From NCBI RefSeq assembly GCF_000934845.1, contig NZ_JXIQ01000052.1, positions 1-34,300 of the forward strand: a stretch of 34,300 nucleotides of DNA, in the 5' to 3' direction. The notes under the pieces are model-generated. The model saw nothing but the letters and a program-made list of their open reading frames with translations, had not been told where the DNA came from and ran no database searches. The position numbers and the translations under genes were made by a program. This document shows, one piece after another, positions 1 to 7,668 of the stretch. Every line of letters begins with the position of its first letter. Position 1 is the first letter of the stretch. The DNA is from Mesobacillus subterraneus (lineage in GTDB: Bacteria; Bacillota; Bacilli; Bacillales; Cytobacillaceae).

Positions 1-84
1 TGCTAGACCCGCCAGCCACAGGACGTGGCGTTTTAGGCGGGCAGCGCTTGTCGGGGCTGTTCGAGGCGCTTACGCTTTTTATTT
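1..84. repeat. Right part of a dispersed hairpin repeat
   Basis: Nested inverted repeats are visible: CCCGCC (8-13) pairs with GGCGGG (36-41), enclosing GCCAC (15-19) and GTGGC (25-29). A GC-rich tract with TCGGGGCTG (52-59) and GGCGCTTACGCTTTT follows. I recognise this tail as typical of short non-coding repeats scattered between genes in Bacillus-like genomes; that is recollection, not a search. It ends at the stop codon of the flanking minus-strand gene and its left part lies outside the window. The 11-mer AACAGCCCCGA recurs in inverse orientation near 34050. Confidence 0.55.
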
Positions 85-1008
85 CTAATCCTTCCCATGT
101 ATCATTTCAATCATGCTTCCAAATTTCTCGGCAACAGGAAGAACCAGCAATGATGCGAATAGGTTATAGATGACACTGACATGGGCCAGCTGTACGTCCG
201 GCTTGGCTGCAGTTATCGGGGCAAGCGCGGCTATTTCGTTAATGAAAGGGAAAAACACTGCTGCTCCTGCGATGTTAAGCCATATATGTGCAAATGCCGT
301 CAATCTTGCCTCTTTGCCGGCCCCAATCGAGGCAAGCAAGGCAGTAATGCAGGTTCCAATATTGGCTCCAAGCATAGCGGCAATGGCTGCGTCCATCGAT
401 AACGTTCCTTCTGACAGAAAACCCATCACAATTCCCGTCATCGCCGTACTGGATTGGATTATTGCTGTCAAAACGGTACCAGTAAATAGGCTGATCCAAT
501 GACTGGTGTTTAAATGGGTTAGTGCATTTTCCACTAAAGGCAGACTTATAACAGGGGTTGCGAGAAAGGTAAAACCGCGCATGGCGGCAAAAATAGCTGA
601 GATACCGAAAGAAATTGCGCCAATATTGTGCCATGTCTTGTTGCGAAAAACCAATAAAATCGCCCCAATGACGGCGAAGGGCACGATGAATGCATCGATG
701 TTGAAGGTGATGATTTCGAGAGTGAAGGTTGTCCCGATATTGGAACCAAGAATGATGCCGATGGATTGCGAAAATTTTAGCAGCCCAGCTGAAATGAAAC
801 CAATTGTAATAACCATGACAGCAGAACTGCTGTGTAAAAAAGCGGTCACGATCATTCCGGCGATCATGCCCTTTATTGGGGTATCTGTCATCAAAGCCAG
901 CCAGTTTTTCATCCTGTCTGCGGAAAGCTCGAATAACCCTCTCCGGAGCAGGTTCATCCCTCCGATAAATACAGCTAGGAAAAGAATAAATAAAAGCAAA
1001 TAAACCAT
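85..1008 (-). CDS. yqeW: Na/Pi cotransporter family membrane protein (YqeW-like)
   Basis: A polytopic membrane protein of the Na+/phosphate cotransporter II family, expected in the cytoplasmic membrane. The sequence shows the duplicated family signature: an N-terminal half with GGMNLLRRG and a glycine/serine-rich [10 protein letters not shown], and a second copy with [12 protein letters not shown], each followed by GxNIGT (LGSNIGT, LGANIGT). The QSS-type motifs are the substrate and cation sites of the family. I chose the third of three clustered ATG codons because GAAGGGA lies 8 bases before it; this gives 307 residues, the length I recall for B. subtilis YqeW. It is transcribed away from rpsU. 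Phosphate as the true substrate is not proven; some relatives have other roles. Confidence 0.88.
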   Translation of the reverse strand: MVYLLLFILFLAVFIGGMNLLRRGLFELSADRMKNWLALMTDTPIKGMIAGMIVTAFLHSSSAVMVITIGFISAGLLKFSQSIGIILGSNIGTTFTLEIITFNIDAFIVPFAVIGAILLVFRNKTWHNIGAISFGISAIFAAMRGFTFLATPVISLPLVENALTHLNTSHWISLFTGTVLTAIIQSSTAMTGIVMGFLSEGTLSMDAAIAAMLGANIGTCITALLASIGAGKEARLTAFAHIWLNIAGAAVFFPFINEIAALAPITAAKPDVQLAHVSVIYNLFASLLVLPVAEKFGSMIEMIHGKD

Positions 1009-1064
1009 GGACATCATCCCTTCATTTTAAATGTATGAAAAGACAGTACGGACATGCATGTATT

Positions 1065-1079
1065 TTGTTTTTAAAACAA
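1065..1079. promoter_or_regulatory. Inverted repeat between divergent yqeW and rpsU
   Basis: TTGTTTT-T-AAAACAA is a perfect 7-bp inverted repeat, upstream of the rpsU -35 box and between divergent genes. A second short palindrome, ACATGCATGT, lies at 1052-1061. Either could be a protein site or chance in AT-rich DNA. No known operator is recognised. Confidence 0.2.
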
Positions 1080-1092
1080 GAACCAAATACAG

Positions 1093-1121
1093 TTGACCTC
1101 CTGCCGGTGATATATTATAAT
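1093..1121 (+). promoter_or_regulatory. Sigma-A promoter of rpsU-yqeY
   Basis: TTGACC (1093-1098), a 17-base spacer and TATAAT (1116-1121) form a near-consensus housekeeping promoter, as expected for a ribosomal protein gene. The predicted transcript starts near 1128, just before the hairpin ACATGG-TTTC-CCATGT (1130-1145), which would sit at the extreme 5' end of the mRNA. Confidence 0.8.
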
Positions 1122-1187
1122 TGCAAGGTACATGGTTTCCCATGTGTTTTGGTGTTAGTGTGTTGTGCTCGGAGGGAGGGAAAGAGA

Positions 1188-1361
1188 ATGTCTAAAACTG
1201 TCGTTCGTAAAAACGAATCGCTTGAAGATGCTCTTCGACGCTTTAAACGTACTGTATCTAAATCAGGTACGATCCAAGAAGCTAGAAAGCGCGAATTCTA
1301 CGAAAAGCCTAGTGTAAAGCGTAAGAAAAAGTCTGAAGCTGCTAGAAAACGCAAGTTCTAA
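1188..1361 (+). CDS. rpsU: 30S ribosomal protein S21
   Basis: Ribosomal protein S21 of the small subunit platform, 57 residues, the usual Bacillus length. It begins [20 protein letters not shown] and ends in a strongly basic tail ([14 protein letters not shown]), both diagnostic. An open frame extends upstream in phase, but the ATG at 1188 is chosen because the family N terminus starts there and a GGAGGGAGGG tract (1171-1180) precedes it. It is followed after 17 bases by yqeY and almost certainly cotranscribed with it from the promoter at 1093. S21 acts in translation initiation in bacteria that have it, and loss in B. subtilis affects motility; that is family knowledge, not visible here. Confidence 0.97.
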   Translation: MSKTVVRKNESLEDALRRFKRTVSKSGTIQEARKREFYEKPSVKRKKKSEAARKRKF

Positions 1362-1378
1362 GAGAGGGTGGAATTAAA

Positions 1379-1825
1379 TTGAGCCTGCTCGAGCGTTTAA
1401 ATAATGATATGAAACAAGCGATGAAGAACAAAGAAAAGGACAGACTCACGACGATTCGGATGATCAAAGCATCCCTGCAAAACGAAGCGATTAAGTTTGG
1501 CAAGCAGGAATTATCTGAAGATGAAGAGTTAACTGTACTTTCTCGAGAAGTGAAACAACGCAAAGATTCCCTCCAGGAATTTGAAAAAGCAGGTCGCGAA
1601 GACCTCGTTGAAAAGACACAAACAGAACTAAAGCATGTCGAAGTGTACATGCCACAGCAGCTTAGCGAAGAAGAAGTGACGGCAATCGTCAAAGAAGCGA
1701 TCGCGGAGACCGGTGCGGCATCGAAAGCCGATATGGGTAGAGTAATGGCTGTCCTTATGCCTAAAGTAAAAGGCAAAGCAGACGGATCTCTCGTTAATAA
1801 ACTTGTACAACAACACCTTTCATAA
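1379..1825 (+). CDS. yqeY: GatB/YqeY domain protein YqeY
   Basis: A 148-residue protein made entirely of the GatB/YqeY domain, related to the C-terminal tail domain of the tRNA amidotransferase subunit GatB. The N-terminal helical part ([20 protein letters not shown]) and the C-terminal part ([25 protein letters not shown]) both match the family. It starts at TTG with AGAGAGGGTGG about 7 bases upstream. The domain suggests tRNA binding, but no enzymatic role is established for stand-alone YqeY. It forms an operon with rpsU, the conserved arrangement in Bacillaceae, and is followed by a strong terminator. Confidence 0.93.
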   Translation: MSLLERLNNDMKQAMKNKEKDRLTTIRMIKASLQNEAIKFGKQELSEDEELTVLSREVKQRKDSLQEFEKAGREDLVEKTQTELKHVEVYMPQQLSEEEVTAIVKEAIAETGAASKADMGRVMAVLMPKVKGKADGSLVNKLVQQHLS

Positions 1826-1833
1826 AAAGCTCG

Positions 1834-1864
1834 AAGGCCGCAGGATGCTCTTGCGGCCTTTTTA
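1834..1864 (+). terminator. Rho-independent terminator of rpsU-yqeY
   Basis: A perfect 9-bp stem AAGGCCGCA (1834-1842) / TGCGGCCTT (1852-1860), a 9-base loop, and a T run from 1859 to 1863. It separates the ribosomal unit from the sigma-W unit that follows. Confidence 0.92.
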
Positions 1865-1891
1865 GCTGATATCTAACTCCGCAAAAAAGAT

Positions 1892-1918
1892 TGAAACCTT
1901 TTGGTGTACTCATGCGTA
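1892..1918 (+). promoter_or_regulatory. Sigma-W (ECF) promoter of yqeZ-floA operon
   Basis: TGAAAC (1892-1897), a 17-base spacer and CGTA (1915-1918) match the sigma-W consensus. In B. subtilis the yqeZ-yqfA-yqfB operon belongs to the sigma-W envelope-stress regulon, so motif and gene context agree. A start near 1925 leaves a leader of about 30 bases to the TTG start at 1959. Confidence 0.85.
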
Positions 1919-1958
1919 GTACCACTATGGCCTTATTTTTATGATTGGAGGTGCCTTA

Positions 1959-3272
1959 TTGAAAATCAAATCAGTGATTGTGATTCTCGTCATTCTCCTA
2001 TCACTGGCCACTGTGGGAACCCCTTTCCCTGCAGCTGCTGTTCAAAATGTCGTCTATGTAGTGCCGATTGAAGAAACGGTGGAAAAAGGCCTGCTCGCCT
2101 TCCTGAAAAGAGCGGTGGGAGAGGCGGAAGAGGCTGGTGCTGAAGCGATCATCTTTGATGTGAATACACCTGGAGGAGCGGTTGATGCCGCTGACGAGAT
2201 CGGAAAATTATTGACGGGGACTGACTTGAAAACAGTTGCTTTCGTCAATAAAAAGGCATTGTCTGCAGGGGCCTATATATCCTTGAATACGGATGAGATT
2301 TACATGGTTCCCGGAGCAACGATGGGATCAGCAGCCATTATTGACCAACAGGGCAATACTGCTGGAAAGAAGGCGGAGTCTTATTGGTTTGCAGCCATGA
2401 GAGCTGCGGCAGTTGAAAGTGGAAGAGATCCGACATACGCTCAGGCGATGGCGGATGAGAGCATCGATCTTCCTGAACTAGGAGCACCTAAGGGAAAATT
2501 GCTAACGCTTACGGCGGAACAGGCACTTGAAGTAGGTTATTCAGAAGGAACCGTCAAAAACCTCGATGAACTTATAAATCAACTGGGATATAAAGACGCT
2601 GAAATCAGGAATGTGAACGAAACTTTTGCTGAAAAGCTGGCAAGGTTCCTTACTCATCCTGTTATGACCCCGATCCTCATGACAGTCGGCAGTGTGGGGC
2701 TGGTGCTTGAACTTTTTTCTCCCGGCTTTGGTCTGCCAGGAATTGCTGGGCTATCCGCGTTGCTATTGTTCTTTTATGGACATCTGGTCGCCGGACTGGC
2801 AGGGTTTGAAACCTTGATTCTGTTTGCGCTAGGCGTAGGGTTGATTGTGCTCGAATTGTTTCTTCCAGGTGGAATTATTGGCGTCATCGGTTTACTGGCG
2901 GTTATCTCGAGCTTTTTCATGGCATCGAATAATGTCGTCTATATGGCAATTTCTTTATTAATTGCCTTAACAGCGTCCATTGTGTTATCTATTTTGATGA
3001 TAAGGGTGTATGAAAAAAAGATGAATTTTTTTAAGAGAATCATCCTAACCGATTCAACAAGTACCGAAAAAGGCTATGTGTCGAACAAGAACCGGCTCGA
3101 ACTGATTGGGGGCGAAGGGGTGACGCTAACACCTCTTAGGCCTTCAGGAACCATCGTTGTCGAGGATGAACGCATTGATGTGGTGAGCGAGGGTGGATTC
3201 GTACCAAAAGGAAGAAAAGTAAGGATTATCAAAACAGAAGGTGCAAAAATTGTCGTACGAGAGTTGGAATGA
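1959..3272 (+). CDS. yqeZ: NfeD-type membrane serine protease homologue YqeZ
   Basis: Membrane protein of the NfeD1b class. Residues 1-27 form a signal peptide (ending PFPAAA). A ClpP/SppA-like protease domain follows at about 30-220, with FDVNTPGG (67-73) and LSAGAY, whose Ser102 is the probable nucleophile; Lys137 or Lys138 is the likely partner. Four membrane segments occupy about 235-350 and a C-terminal NfeD beta-barrel (OB-like) domain about 370-437. Start choice: the ATG at 1941 lies on the ribosome binding site itself (GGAGGTG, 1947-1953), so the TTG five bases after that site is used, giving 437 residues. NfeD proteins pair with flotillins, and floA is next. In B. subtilis this operon protects against sublancin. 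Confidence 0.93.
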   Translation: MKIKSVIVILVILLSLATVGTPFPAAAVQNVVYVVPIEETVEKGLLAFLKRAVGEAEEAGAEAIIFDVNTPGGAVDAADEIGKLLTGTDLKTVAFVNKKALSAGAYISLNTDEIYMVPGATMGSAAIIDQQGNTAGKKAESYWFAAMRAAAVESGRDPTYAQAMADESIDLPELGAPKGKLLTLTAEQALEVGYSEGTVKNLDELINQLGYKDAEIRNVNETFAEKLARFLTHPVMTPILMTVGSVGLVLELFSPGFGLPGIAGLSALLLFFYGHLVAGLAGFETLILFALGVGLIVLELFLPGGIIGVIGLLAVISSFFMASNNVVYMAISLLIALTASIVLSILMIRVYEKKMNFFKRIILTDSTSTEKGYVSNKNRLELIGGEGVTLTPLRPSGTIVVEDERIDVVSEGGFVPKGRKVRIIKTEGAKIVVRELE

Positions 3273-3359
3273 TGTTTTTTCTACTGCACTGAATAATCAT
3301 CATAAAAAAGTTGATCAAGATCAAAAGTCTGGGAAATATATTTTTAGGAGGCAGTTTAA

Positions 3360-4355
3360 ATGGATGCAGGTACAGCGTTTCTCCTTATAGCGATCGCACT
3401 TGGGGTCATTCTCCTTGGTGTAGTGCTGACATTCGTGCCAGTGATGCTTTGGATTGCAGCATTGGCAGCAGGTGTAAAGGTCAGTATTTTCACGTTGATT
3501 GGAATGAGATTAAGAAGGGTTATTCCAAGCAGAGTGATTAATCCGATGATCAAGGCACATAAAGCCGGTTTGAATGTTACGACAAACCAGCTCGAAAGTC
3601 ATTACCTGGCAGGCGGGAATGTGGATCGGGTCGTTAATGCCCTGATTGCTGCCCATCGTGCCAATATTGAACTAACATTCGAAAGAGCGGCTGCGATTGA
3701 CCTGGCAGGCCGTGACGTATTGGAAGCTGTACAAATGAGTGTAAACCCTAAGGTAATTGAAACTCCCTTTATTGCTGGTGTCGCCATGAATGGAATTGAA
3801 GTAAAAGCGAAGGCGAGAATCACAGTGAGAGCGAACATCGATCGACTTGTCGGGGGTGCCGGAGAAGAAACGATTGTTGCCCGTGTTGGAGAAGGGATCG
3901 TATCGACAATCGGATCTTCTGAAGATCATAAAAAAGTGTTGGAAAATCCGGATCGGATTTCACAAACTGTTCTTTCAAAAGGTCTGGACGCAGGAACAGC
4001 TTTCGAAATTCTATCGATTGACATTGCCGACGTGGATATCGGCAAAAACATCGGTGCTGAGCTGCAAACGGAGCAGGCGGAAGCGGATAAGAAGATTGCC
4101 CAAGCGAAAGCGGAAGAACGCCGCGCGATGGCAGTTGCACAAGAGCAAGAAATGAAGGCGCGTGTAGAAGAAATGAGAGCGAAAGTCGTCGAAGCAGAAG
4201 CTACTGTACCACTCGCAATGGCAGAAGCGCTTCGTAAAGGCAATATTGGCGTGATGGATTATATGAATTTCCAGAACATCGGAGCGGACACAGAAATGAG
4301 AGGCTCCATCGGTAATCTGTCCAATGGGAATAAAGAAGATAAGAATAATCAGTGA
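3360..4355 (+). CDS. floA: Flotillin-like membrane scaffold FloA
   Basis: Flotillin-like protein (YqfA family), 331 residues, matching B. subtilis FloA in length. Residues 5-48 are hydrophobic and form the membrane-inserting hairpin. The SPFH/band-7 domain follows ([39 protein letters not shown]). From about 230 to 285 a heptad-like Ala/Glu/Lys coiled coil ([20 protein letters not shown]) drives oligomerisation. AGGAGG precedes the ATG. Flotillins organise functional membrane microdomains and modulate fluidity. It lies 87 bases after yqeZ with no terminator between, so it should be cotranscribed from the sigma-W promoter; a further promoter in the gap cannot be excluded. Confidence 0.96.
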   Translation: MDAGTAFLLIAIALGVILLGVVLTFVPVMLWIAALAAGVKVSIFTLIGMRLRRVIPSRVINPMIKAHKAGLNVTTNQLESHYLAGGNVDRVVNALIAAHRANIELTFERAAAIDLAGRDVLEAVQMSVNPKVIETPFIAGVAMNGIEVKAKARITVRANIDRLVGGAGEETIVARVGEGIVSTIGSSEDHKKVLENPDRISQTVLSKGLDAGTAFEILSIDIADVDIGKNIGAELQTEQAEADKKIAQAKAEERRAMAVAQEQEMKARVEEMRAKVVEAEATVPLAMAEALRKGNIGVMDYMNFQNIGADTEMRGSIGNLSNGNKEDKNNQ

Positions 4356-4389
4356 TGAGAGAACCCGATAACAGAAAGGCGGGCTCCAC

Positions 4390-4917
4390 ATGCAAATTTT
4401 AGGAGAATTATTCAGTAATCCAATCGCTTTGTTTATTCTAATCGGGGTAATCATAAGTCTGTTCACTAAAAGGAAGACGGATGGCAGTCAGCAACAACAG
4501 CGCCGTCCTGTCCTGCCCGGACCTGTCCAGCAGCCACAACCTGTGCCAGCGAGAAGGCAGCCGGCAGAAGCGAAAACAGCGCCGTCTCGACCCCGGATGA
4601 AAACAGATGAGGAGAACCAAAGAGCGCAAGATCGAAACGGAGATAGAAGAAGGAACAGCCCTGTCGAAGCGGCAGAAGTCCTGACGGATATTCAAAAGAA
4701 ATATTCAGAACAAAAGCATCAAACGTCAGCGAAAAAACAGCAAACTGGCAGAATGTCACCTAGTCAATCTTCTGGGCGGTTGAATCAAAAGAGAGAGCAG
4801 ATACAATCCGATGTCGTTTTCCAGCCGAAAAAAGACACTCTCGTGGAGGGATTAATCTGGGCAGAAGTCATTGGTAAGCCACGTGCCAAAAACCCTTACA
4901 ACTCGTCGAGGAAATAG
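4390..4917 (+). CDS. Membrane-anchored low-complexity protein (yqfB position)
   Basis: A 175-residue protein with one hydrophobic segment near the N terminus (about 7-25, NPIALFILIGVIISLF), then a long, polar, disordered region rich in Gln, Arg, Pro and Lys, and a short ordered-looking C terminus (LVEGLIWAEVIGKPRAKNPY). This predicts a protein anchored by its N terminus with a cytoplasmic tail. It holds the place of yqfB, third gene of the B. subtilis sigma-W operon, but I cannot show homology and assign no function. AAAGGCGGG precedes the start by 6 bases, and it follows floA by 34 bases. The EGLIWAEVIGKPRAK end looks like the conserved part, perhaps a contact with FloA or YqeZ; that is inference. 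Confidence 0.75.
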   Translation: MQILGELFSNPIALFILIGVIISLFTKRKTDGSQQQQRRPVLPGPVQQPQPVPARRQPAEAKTAPSRPRMKTDEENQRAQDRNGDRRRNSPVEAAEVLTDIQKKYSEQKHQTSAKKQQTGRMSPSQSSGRLNQKREQIQSDVVFQPKKDTLVEGLIWAEVIGKPRAKNPYNSSRK

Positions 4918-4978
4918 GAAAAGGCAAAGGAATTTGTGGGTTGGAAAGAATGCTTATGATAAAGTGGAAAATGGTGCT

Positions 4979-5029
4979 AGAACCCCTTTTTTTCTCATAC
5001 ATATGAGATGAAAGGGGGTTCTTTTTTTT
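4979..5029 (+). terminator. Terminator-like hairpin abutting the yqfC start codon
   Basis: AGAACCCC (4979-4986) pairs with GGGGTTCT (5015-5022); inside, TCTCATA and TATGAGA pair again near 4993-5008. Eight T residues (5022-5029) follow. It closes the sigma-W operon. Unusually, the T run ends directly at the ATG of yqfC and the 3' arm contains its only Shine-Dalgarno-like G tract. Confidence 0.8.
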
Positions 5030-5335
5030 ATGGCAAAAAAATGGGGTCTGTATGTACGCAAATGGTTGACACAAAAAATGGATCTTCCACAGGATGTCAT
5101 GATGGATCTCCCTAGAATCACGATGATCGGGCAAGTCCATATTTATATTGAAAACCATCGGGGCCTGCTTGCTTTTTCAGATGGGGAAGTGAGGCTGATG
5201 ATCAGAGGCGGTCAGCTTTCGATCAAGGGCCAAGCGTTTGTGATTAAGACAATATTGCCTGAAGAGATAGTGCTCGAAGGGAAAATCGAGCAGGTCCTAT
5301 ATATAAATGATGGAAAGGGAGGGGGAGTTACATGA
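5030..5335 (+). CDS. yqfC: Sporulation protein YqfC
   Basis: A 101-residue member of the YqfC sporulation family, recognised by the central block DVMMDLPRITMIGQVHIYIE and by AFVIKTILPEEI near the C terminus. No membrane segment is seen. In B. subtilis yqfC and yqfD are in the sigma-E mother-cell regulon; the molecular role is unknown. The ATG at 5030 gives the expected N terminus (MAKKWG). Its only candidate ribosome binding site is AAAGGGGG (5011-5018), 11 bases upstream inside the hairpin arm. It overlaps yqfD by four bases (ATGA). No clean sigma-E promoter was found: a CATACA element at 4996 has no matching -35 box. Confidence 0.88.
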   Translation: MAKKWGLYVRKWLTQKMDLPQDVMMDLPRITMIGQVHIYIENHRGLLAFSDGEVRLMIRGGQLSIKGQAFVIKTILPEEIVLEGKIEQVLYINDGKGGGVT

Positions 5336-6519
5336 AAAACCAATGGATTCACATCTTTTCTGGTACTGTGAAAGTCAAATTGACAGGCAAGGGCATCGAA
5401 AGATTCCTGAACCAGCTGACACGTAATGGAGTGTCAATTTGGAATGTGAAAAAGCATGGTTCAGAGGCGGTTACTTTTTACGTCGATCTGCAGGATGTAA
5501 ACAAACTAAGGATCCCGGCGAGGGAGAATCATTGTAAAATTAGATTTTTGGAAAGGGCAGGAGGTCCTTTCTTTTTAAAAAAGTTATGGACAAACAGTGG
5601 GTTTTTGGCGGGGGCAGTTCTTTTTTTTGCTTTGATTCTCCTCCTGTCCAACATGGTATGGGGAATTGAAATAAATGGGGCTAGTCCAGCAACTGAACAT
5701 CAAATCCGCAAGCAATTGGACAAGATGGGAATTGGTGTCGGTAAAATGCAGTTTTCAATAGACAGTGTCGAAAGCATCCAGAAGGAATTGACCGATCAGG
5801 TAGGTGCTTTGACTTGGATCGGCGTGGAGCTGAAGGGGACAACCTATCATTTTCAGGCTGTCGAGAAAAGTGAACCGGAAAAAGTCGAAGCAAACAGTCC
5901 GAGACATCTTGTAGCGAAAAAGAAAGCGGCCATAGTCAAGATTTTTGTGGAAAAAGGGGATCCAGTTGTGGAAGTGAATGAACTGGTGAAGCCGGGTCAG
6001 CTTCTTGTATCAGGAGTATACGGGAGTGAAAAAAAGCAAAAATTGGTAGCGGCAACTGGAGAAATCCTTGGGGAAACATGGTATTCAACCGAGGTAGAAC
6101 TGCCTTTGAAAAGTACCTTTCAAGTTTTTAACGGCAATGAAAAAAGAACGTATTCGCTGAAAATCGCTGGAAAATCGATAGTTCTATGGGGTTTCGGCAA
6201 GACTGAATTTAAAGAGTATGAAACAGAAGTATTTGAACAGCCAGTGAAATTTTTTAAGTGGGAGCTTCCGGTAAAAATAGAAAAGACGACAATTAGGGAA
6301 CGGGAACAGGCGACTCGAATCTACACGCGAGAAGAAGCGATTAATAGTGCAAAAGAACTTGCCAGGAGTGATATAAAAAATAATCTTCCTGAAAATGCTA
6401 TTATTAAAGGGGAAAAAATTTTACATCAGTCAATCGAGAATGGTAAAGTAAGACTAATCATACATTTTACAATCATTGAAGATATTGCGGAAGGACAACC
6501 AATTATCCAAGGAGACTGA
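5332..6519 (+). CDS. yqfD: Sporulation membrane protein YqfD
   Basis: A 395-residue member of the YqfD/stage IV sporulation family. The cytoplasmic N-terminal part (1-85) is followed by one membrane segment (about 90-110, FLAGAVLFFALILLLSNMVW) and a long extracytoplasmic region, predicting a bitopic protein in the outer forespore membrane of the mother cell. The N-terminal IHIFSGTVKVKLTGKGIERF is typical of the family. It overlaps yqfC by ATGA, so the two are translationally coupled, and phoH begins two bases after its stop. Function is unknown beyond sigma-E expression in B. subtilis. Codon use and length look normal. Confidence 0.92.
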   Translation: MKNQWIHIFSGTVKVKLTGKGIERFLNQLTRNGVSIWNVKKHGSEAVTFYVDLQDVNKLRIPARENHCKIRFLERAGGPFFLKKLWTNSGFLAGAVLFFALILLLSNMVWGIEINGASPATEHQIRKQLDKMGIGVGKMQFSIDSVESIQKELTDQVGALTWIGVELKGTTYHFQAVEKSEPEKVEANSPRHLVAKKKAAIVKIFVEKGDPVVEVNELVKPGQLLVSGVYGSEKKQKLVAATGEILGETWYSTEVELPLKSTFQVFNGNEKRTYSLKIAGKSIVLWGFGKTEFKEYETEVFEQPVKFFKWELPVKIEKTTIREREQATRIYTREEAINSAKELARSDIKNNLPENAIIKGEKILHQSIENGKVRLIIHFTIIEDIAEGQPIIQGD

Positions 6520-6521
6520 GA

Positions 6522-7481
6522 ATGACAGAAGACTTAAAAACGACTGAAATTCATCTAGCGAATCCAACTGAAGCCATTTCCTTATTTGGAAATGCAGATA
6601 CCAACCTAAAATTAATTGAGCGGGAACTTGGAGTCTCGATTGTGACGCGTGGCGAGAAGATAGCGATCTCTGGTCCTCTGGAGCAGGTTGCGCTGGCCCA
6701 GGCTGTTTTGGAAAACCTGCTAGCTGTGATCCGTAAAGGCATCAGCGTCAGCCAAAGAGAAGCTGTTTATGCTATTCAAATGGCTGTGAAAGGAACTTTG
6801 GAATATTTCAGGGATCTATATGATGAAGAAATCAGTAAAAATGTAAAAGGGAAATCGATTAGGGTTAAGACGCTTGGCCAAAGACATTATGTGAATGCGA
6901 TGAAAAGTCGCGATCTAGTATTTAGTATCGGGCCGGCGGGTACGGGAAAAACGTATTTAGCAGTCGTCATGGCTGTCACGGCATTGAAAAATGGAACTGT
7001 GTCGAAAATAATTTTAACAAGGCCTGCTGTTGAAGCGGGAGAAAATCTCGGTTTTCTCCCCGGCGATTTGAAAGAAAAGGTCGACCCTTATCTCCGGCCG
7101 CTGTATGATGCTTTGCATGATATTCTCGGTTCTGAACATACGTTGCGTCTGATGGAAAGAGGCACGATCGAGATTGCTCCTTTGGCTTATATGAGGGGAA
7201 GGACTCTCGATGATGCGTTTGTCATTCTCGATGAAGCTCAGAACACAACACAGGCGCAGATGAAAATGTTTCTGACGCGTATGGGATTTGGATCGAAAAT
7301 GATCATAACAGGTGACACCTCGCAGATTGATTTGCCAAAAGGCGCAAAATCCGGCCTGGTTGAGGCAGAAAATGTTTTGAAGGATGTTTCCGGAATCTCA
7401 TTTGTCCACCTTGAACAAGCAGATGTAGTTCGCCATCCGCTTGTCGGACGGATTATTGAAGCATATGGAAAGAACGAATAA
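6522..7481 (+). CDS. phoH: PhoH family P-loop ATPase
   Basis: A 319-residue PhoH family ATPase. Residues 1-120 carry an N-terminal KH-like RNA-binding region (ELGVSIVTRGEKIAISGP). The helicase-like nucleotide-binding core has Walker A GPAGTGKT (137-144) and Walker B VILDEAQ (234-240), with NTTQAQMKMFLTRMG and ITGDTSQIDLP after it. PhoH proteins are linked to RNA metabolism and ribosome quality, and the neighbouring ybeY and era support that; the name reflects phosphate control in E. coli and no Pho box was sought in detail here. GGAG precedes the ATG, overlapping the end of yqfD. A clear terminator follows. Confidence 0.96.
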   Translation: MTEDLKTTEIHLANPTEAISLFGNADTNLKLIERELGVSIVTRGEKIAISGPLEQVALAQAVLENLLAVIRKGISVSQREAVYAIQMAVKGTLEYFRDLYDEEISKNVKGKSIRVKTLGQRHYVNAMKSRDLVFSIGPAGTGKTYLAVVMAVTALKNGTVSKIILTRPAVEAGENLGFLPGDLKEKVDPYLRPLYDALHDILGSEHTLRLMERGTIEIAPLAYMRGRTLDDAFVILDEAQNTTQAQMKMFLTRMGFGSKMIITGDTSQIDLPKGAKSGLVEAENVLKDVSGISFVHLEQADVVRHPLVGRIIEAYGKNE

Positions 7482-7491
7482 AAGCAACCTC

Positions 7492-7530
7492 AGTCCGCTC
7501 CTAAAAAAATAGAGAGCGGACTTTTATTTG
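7492..7530 (+). terminator. Terminator after phoH
   Basis: AGTCCGCTC (7492-7500) pairs perfectly with GAGCGGACT (7514-7522), loop of 13 bases, followed by TTTTATTT. It separates yqfCD-phoH from pgpH-ybeY-dgkA. Confidence 0.9.
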
Positions 7531-7572
7531 CAACACAAAATGGTCCGGTTTTCGCGTTAGTATCAAATAAGG

Positions 7573-7601
7573 ATGAAACTTTCGTAAAAAACTGATATGA
7601 T
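7573..7601 (+). promoter_or_regulatory. Sigma-A promoter of pgpH-ybeY-dgkA
   Basis: ATGAAA (7573-7578), a 17-base spacer and TATGAT (7596-7601) with the extended -10 dinucleotide TG at 7593-7594. It lies between the phoH terminator and pgpH. The same ATGAAA/17 geometry recurs before era. Confidence 0.5.
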
Positions 7602-7668
7602 GATACAGAAAGTCAGTTGATTTCCCAATTATTCTCAAACTGGCTTGATTTCTTTGTGGGAGGGCTGT

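Noticed and set aside
4990-5005. CATACA at 4996 as a sigma-E -10 box for yqfC
   Set aside because: No -35 box at 13-15 bases upstream; kept only as a weak idea.
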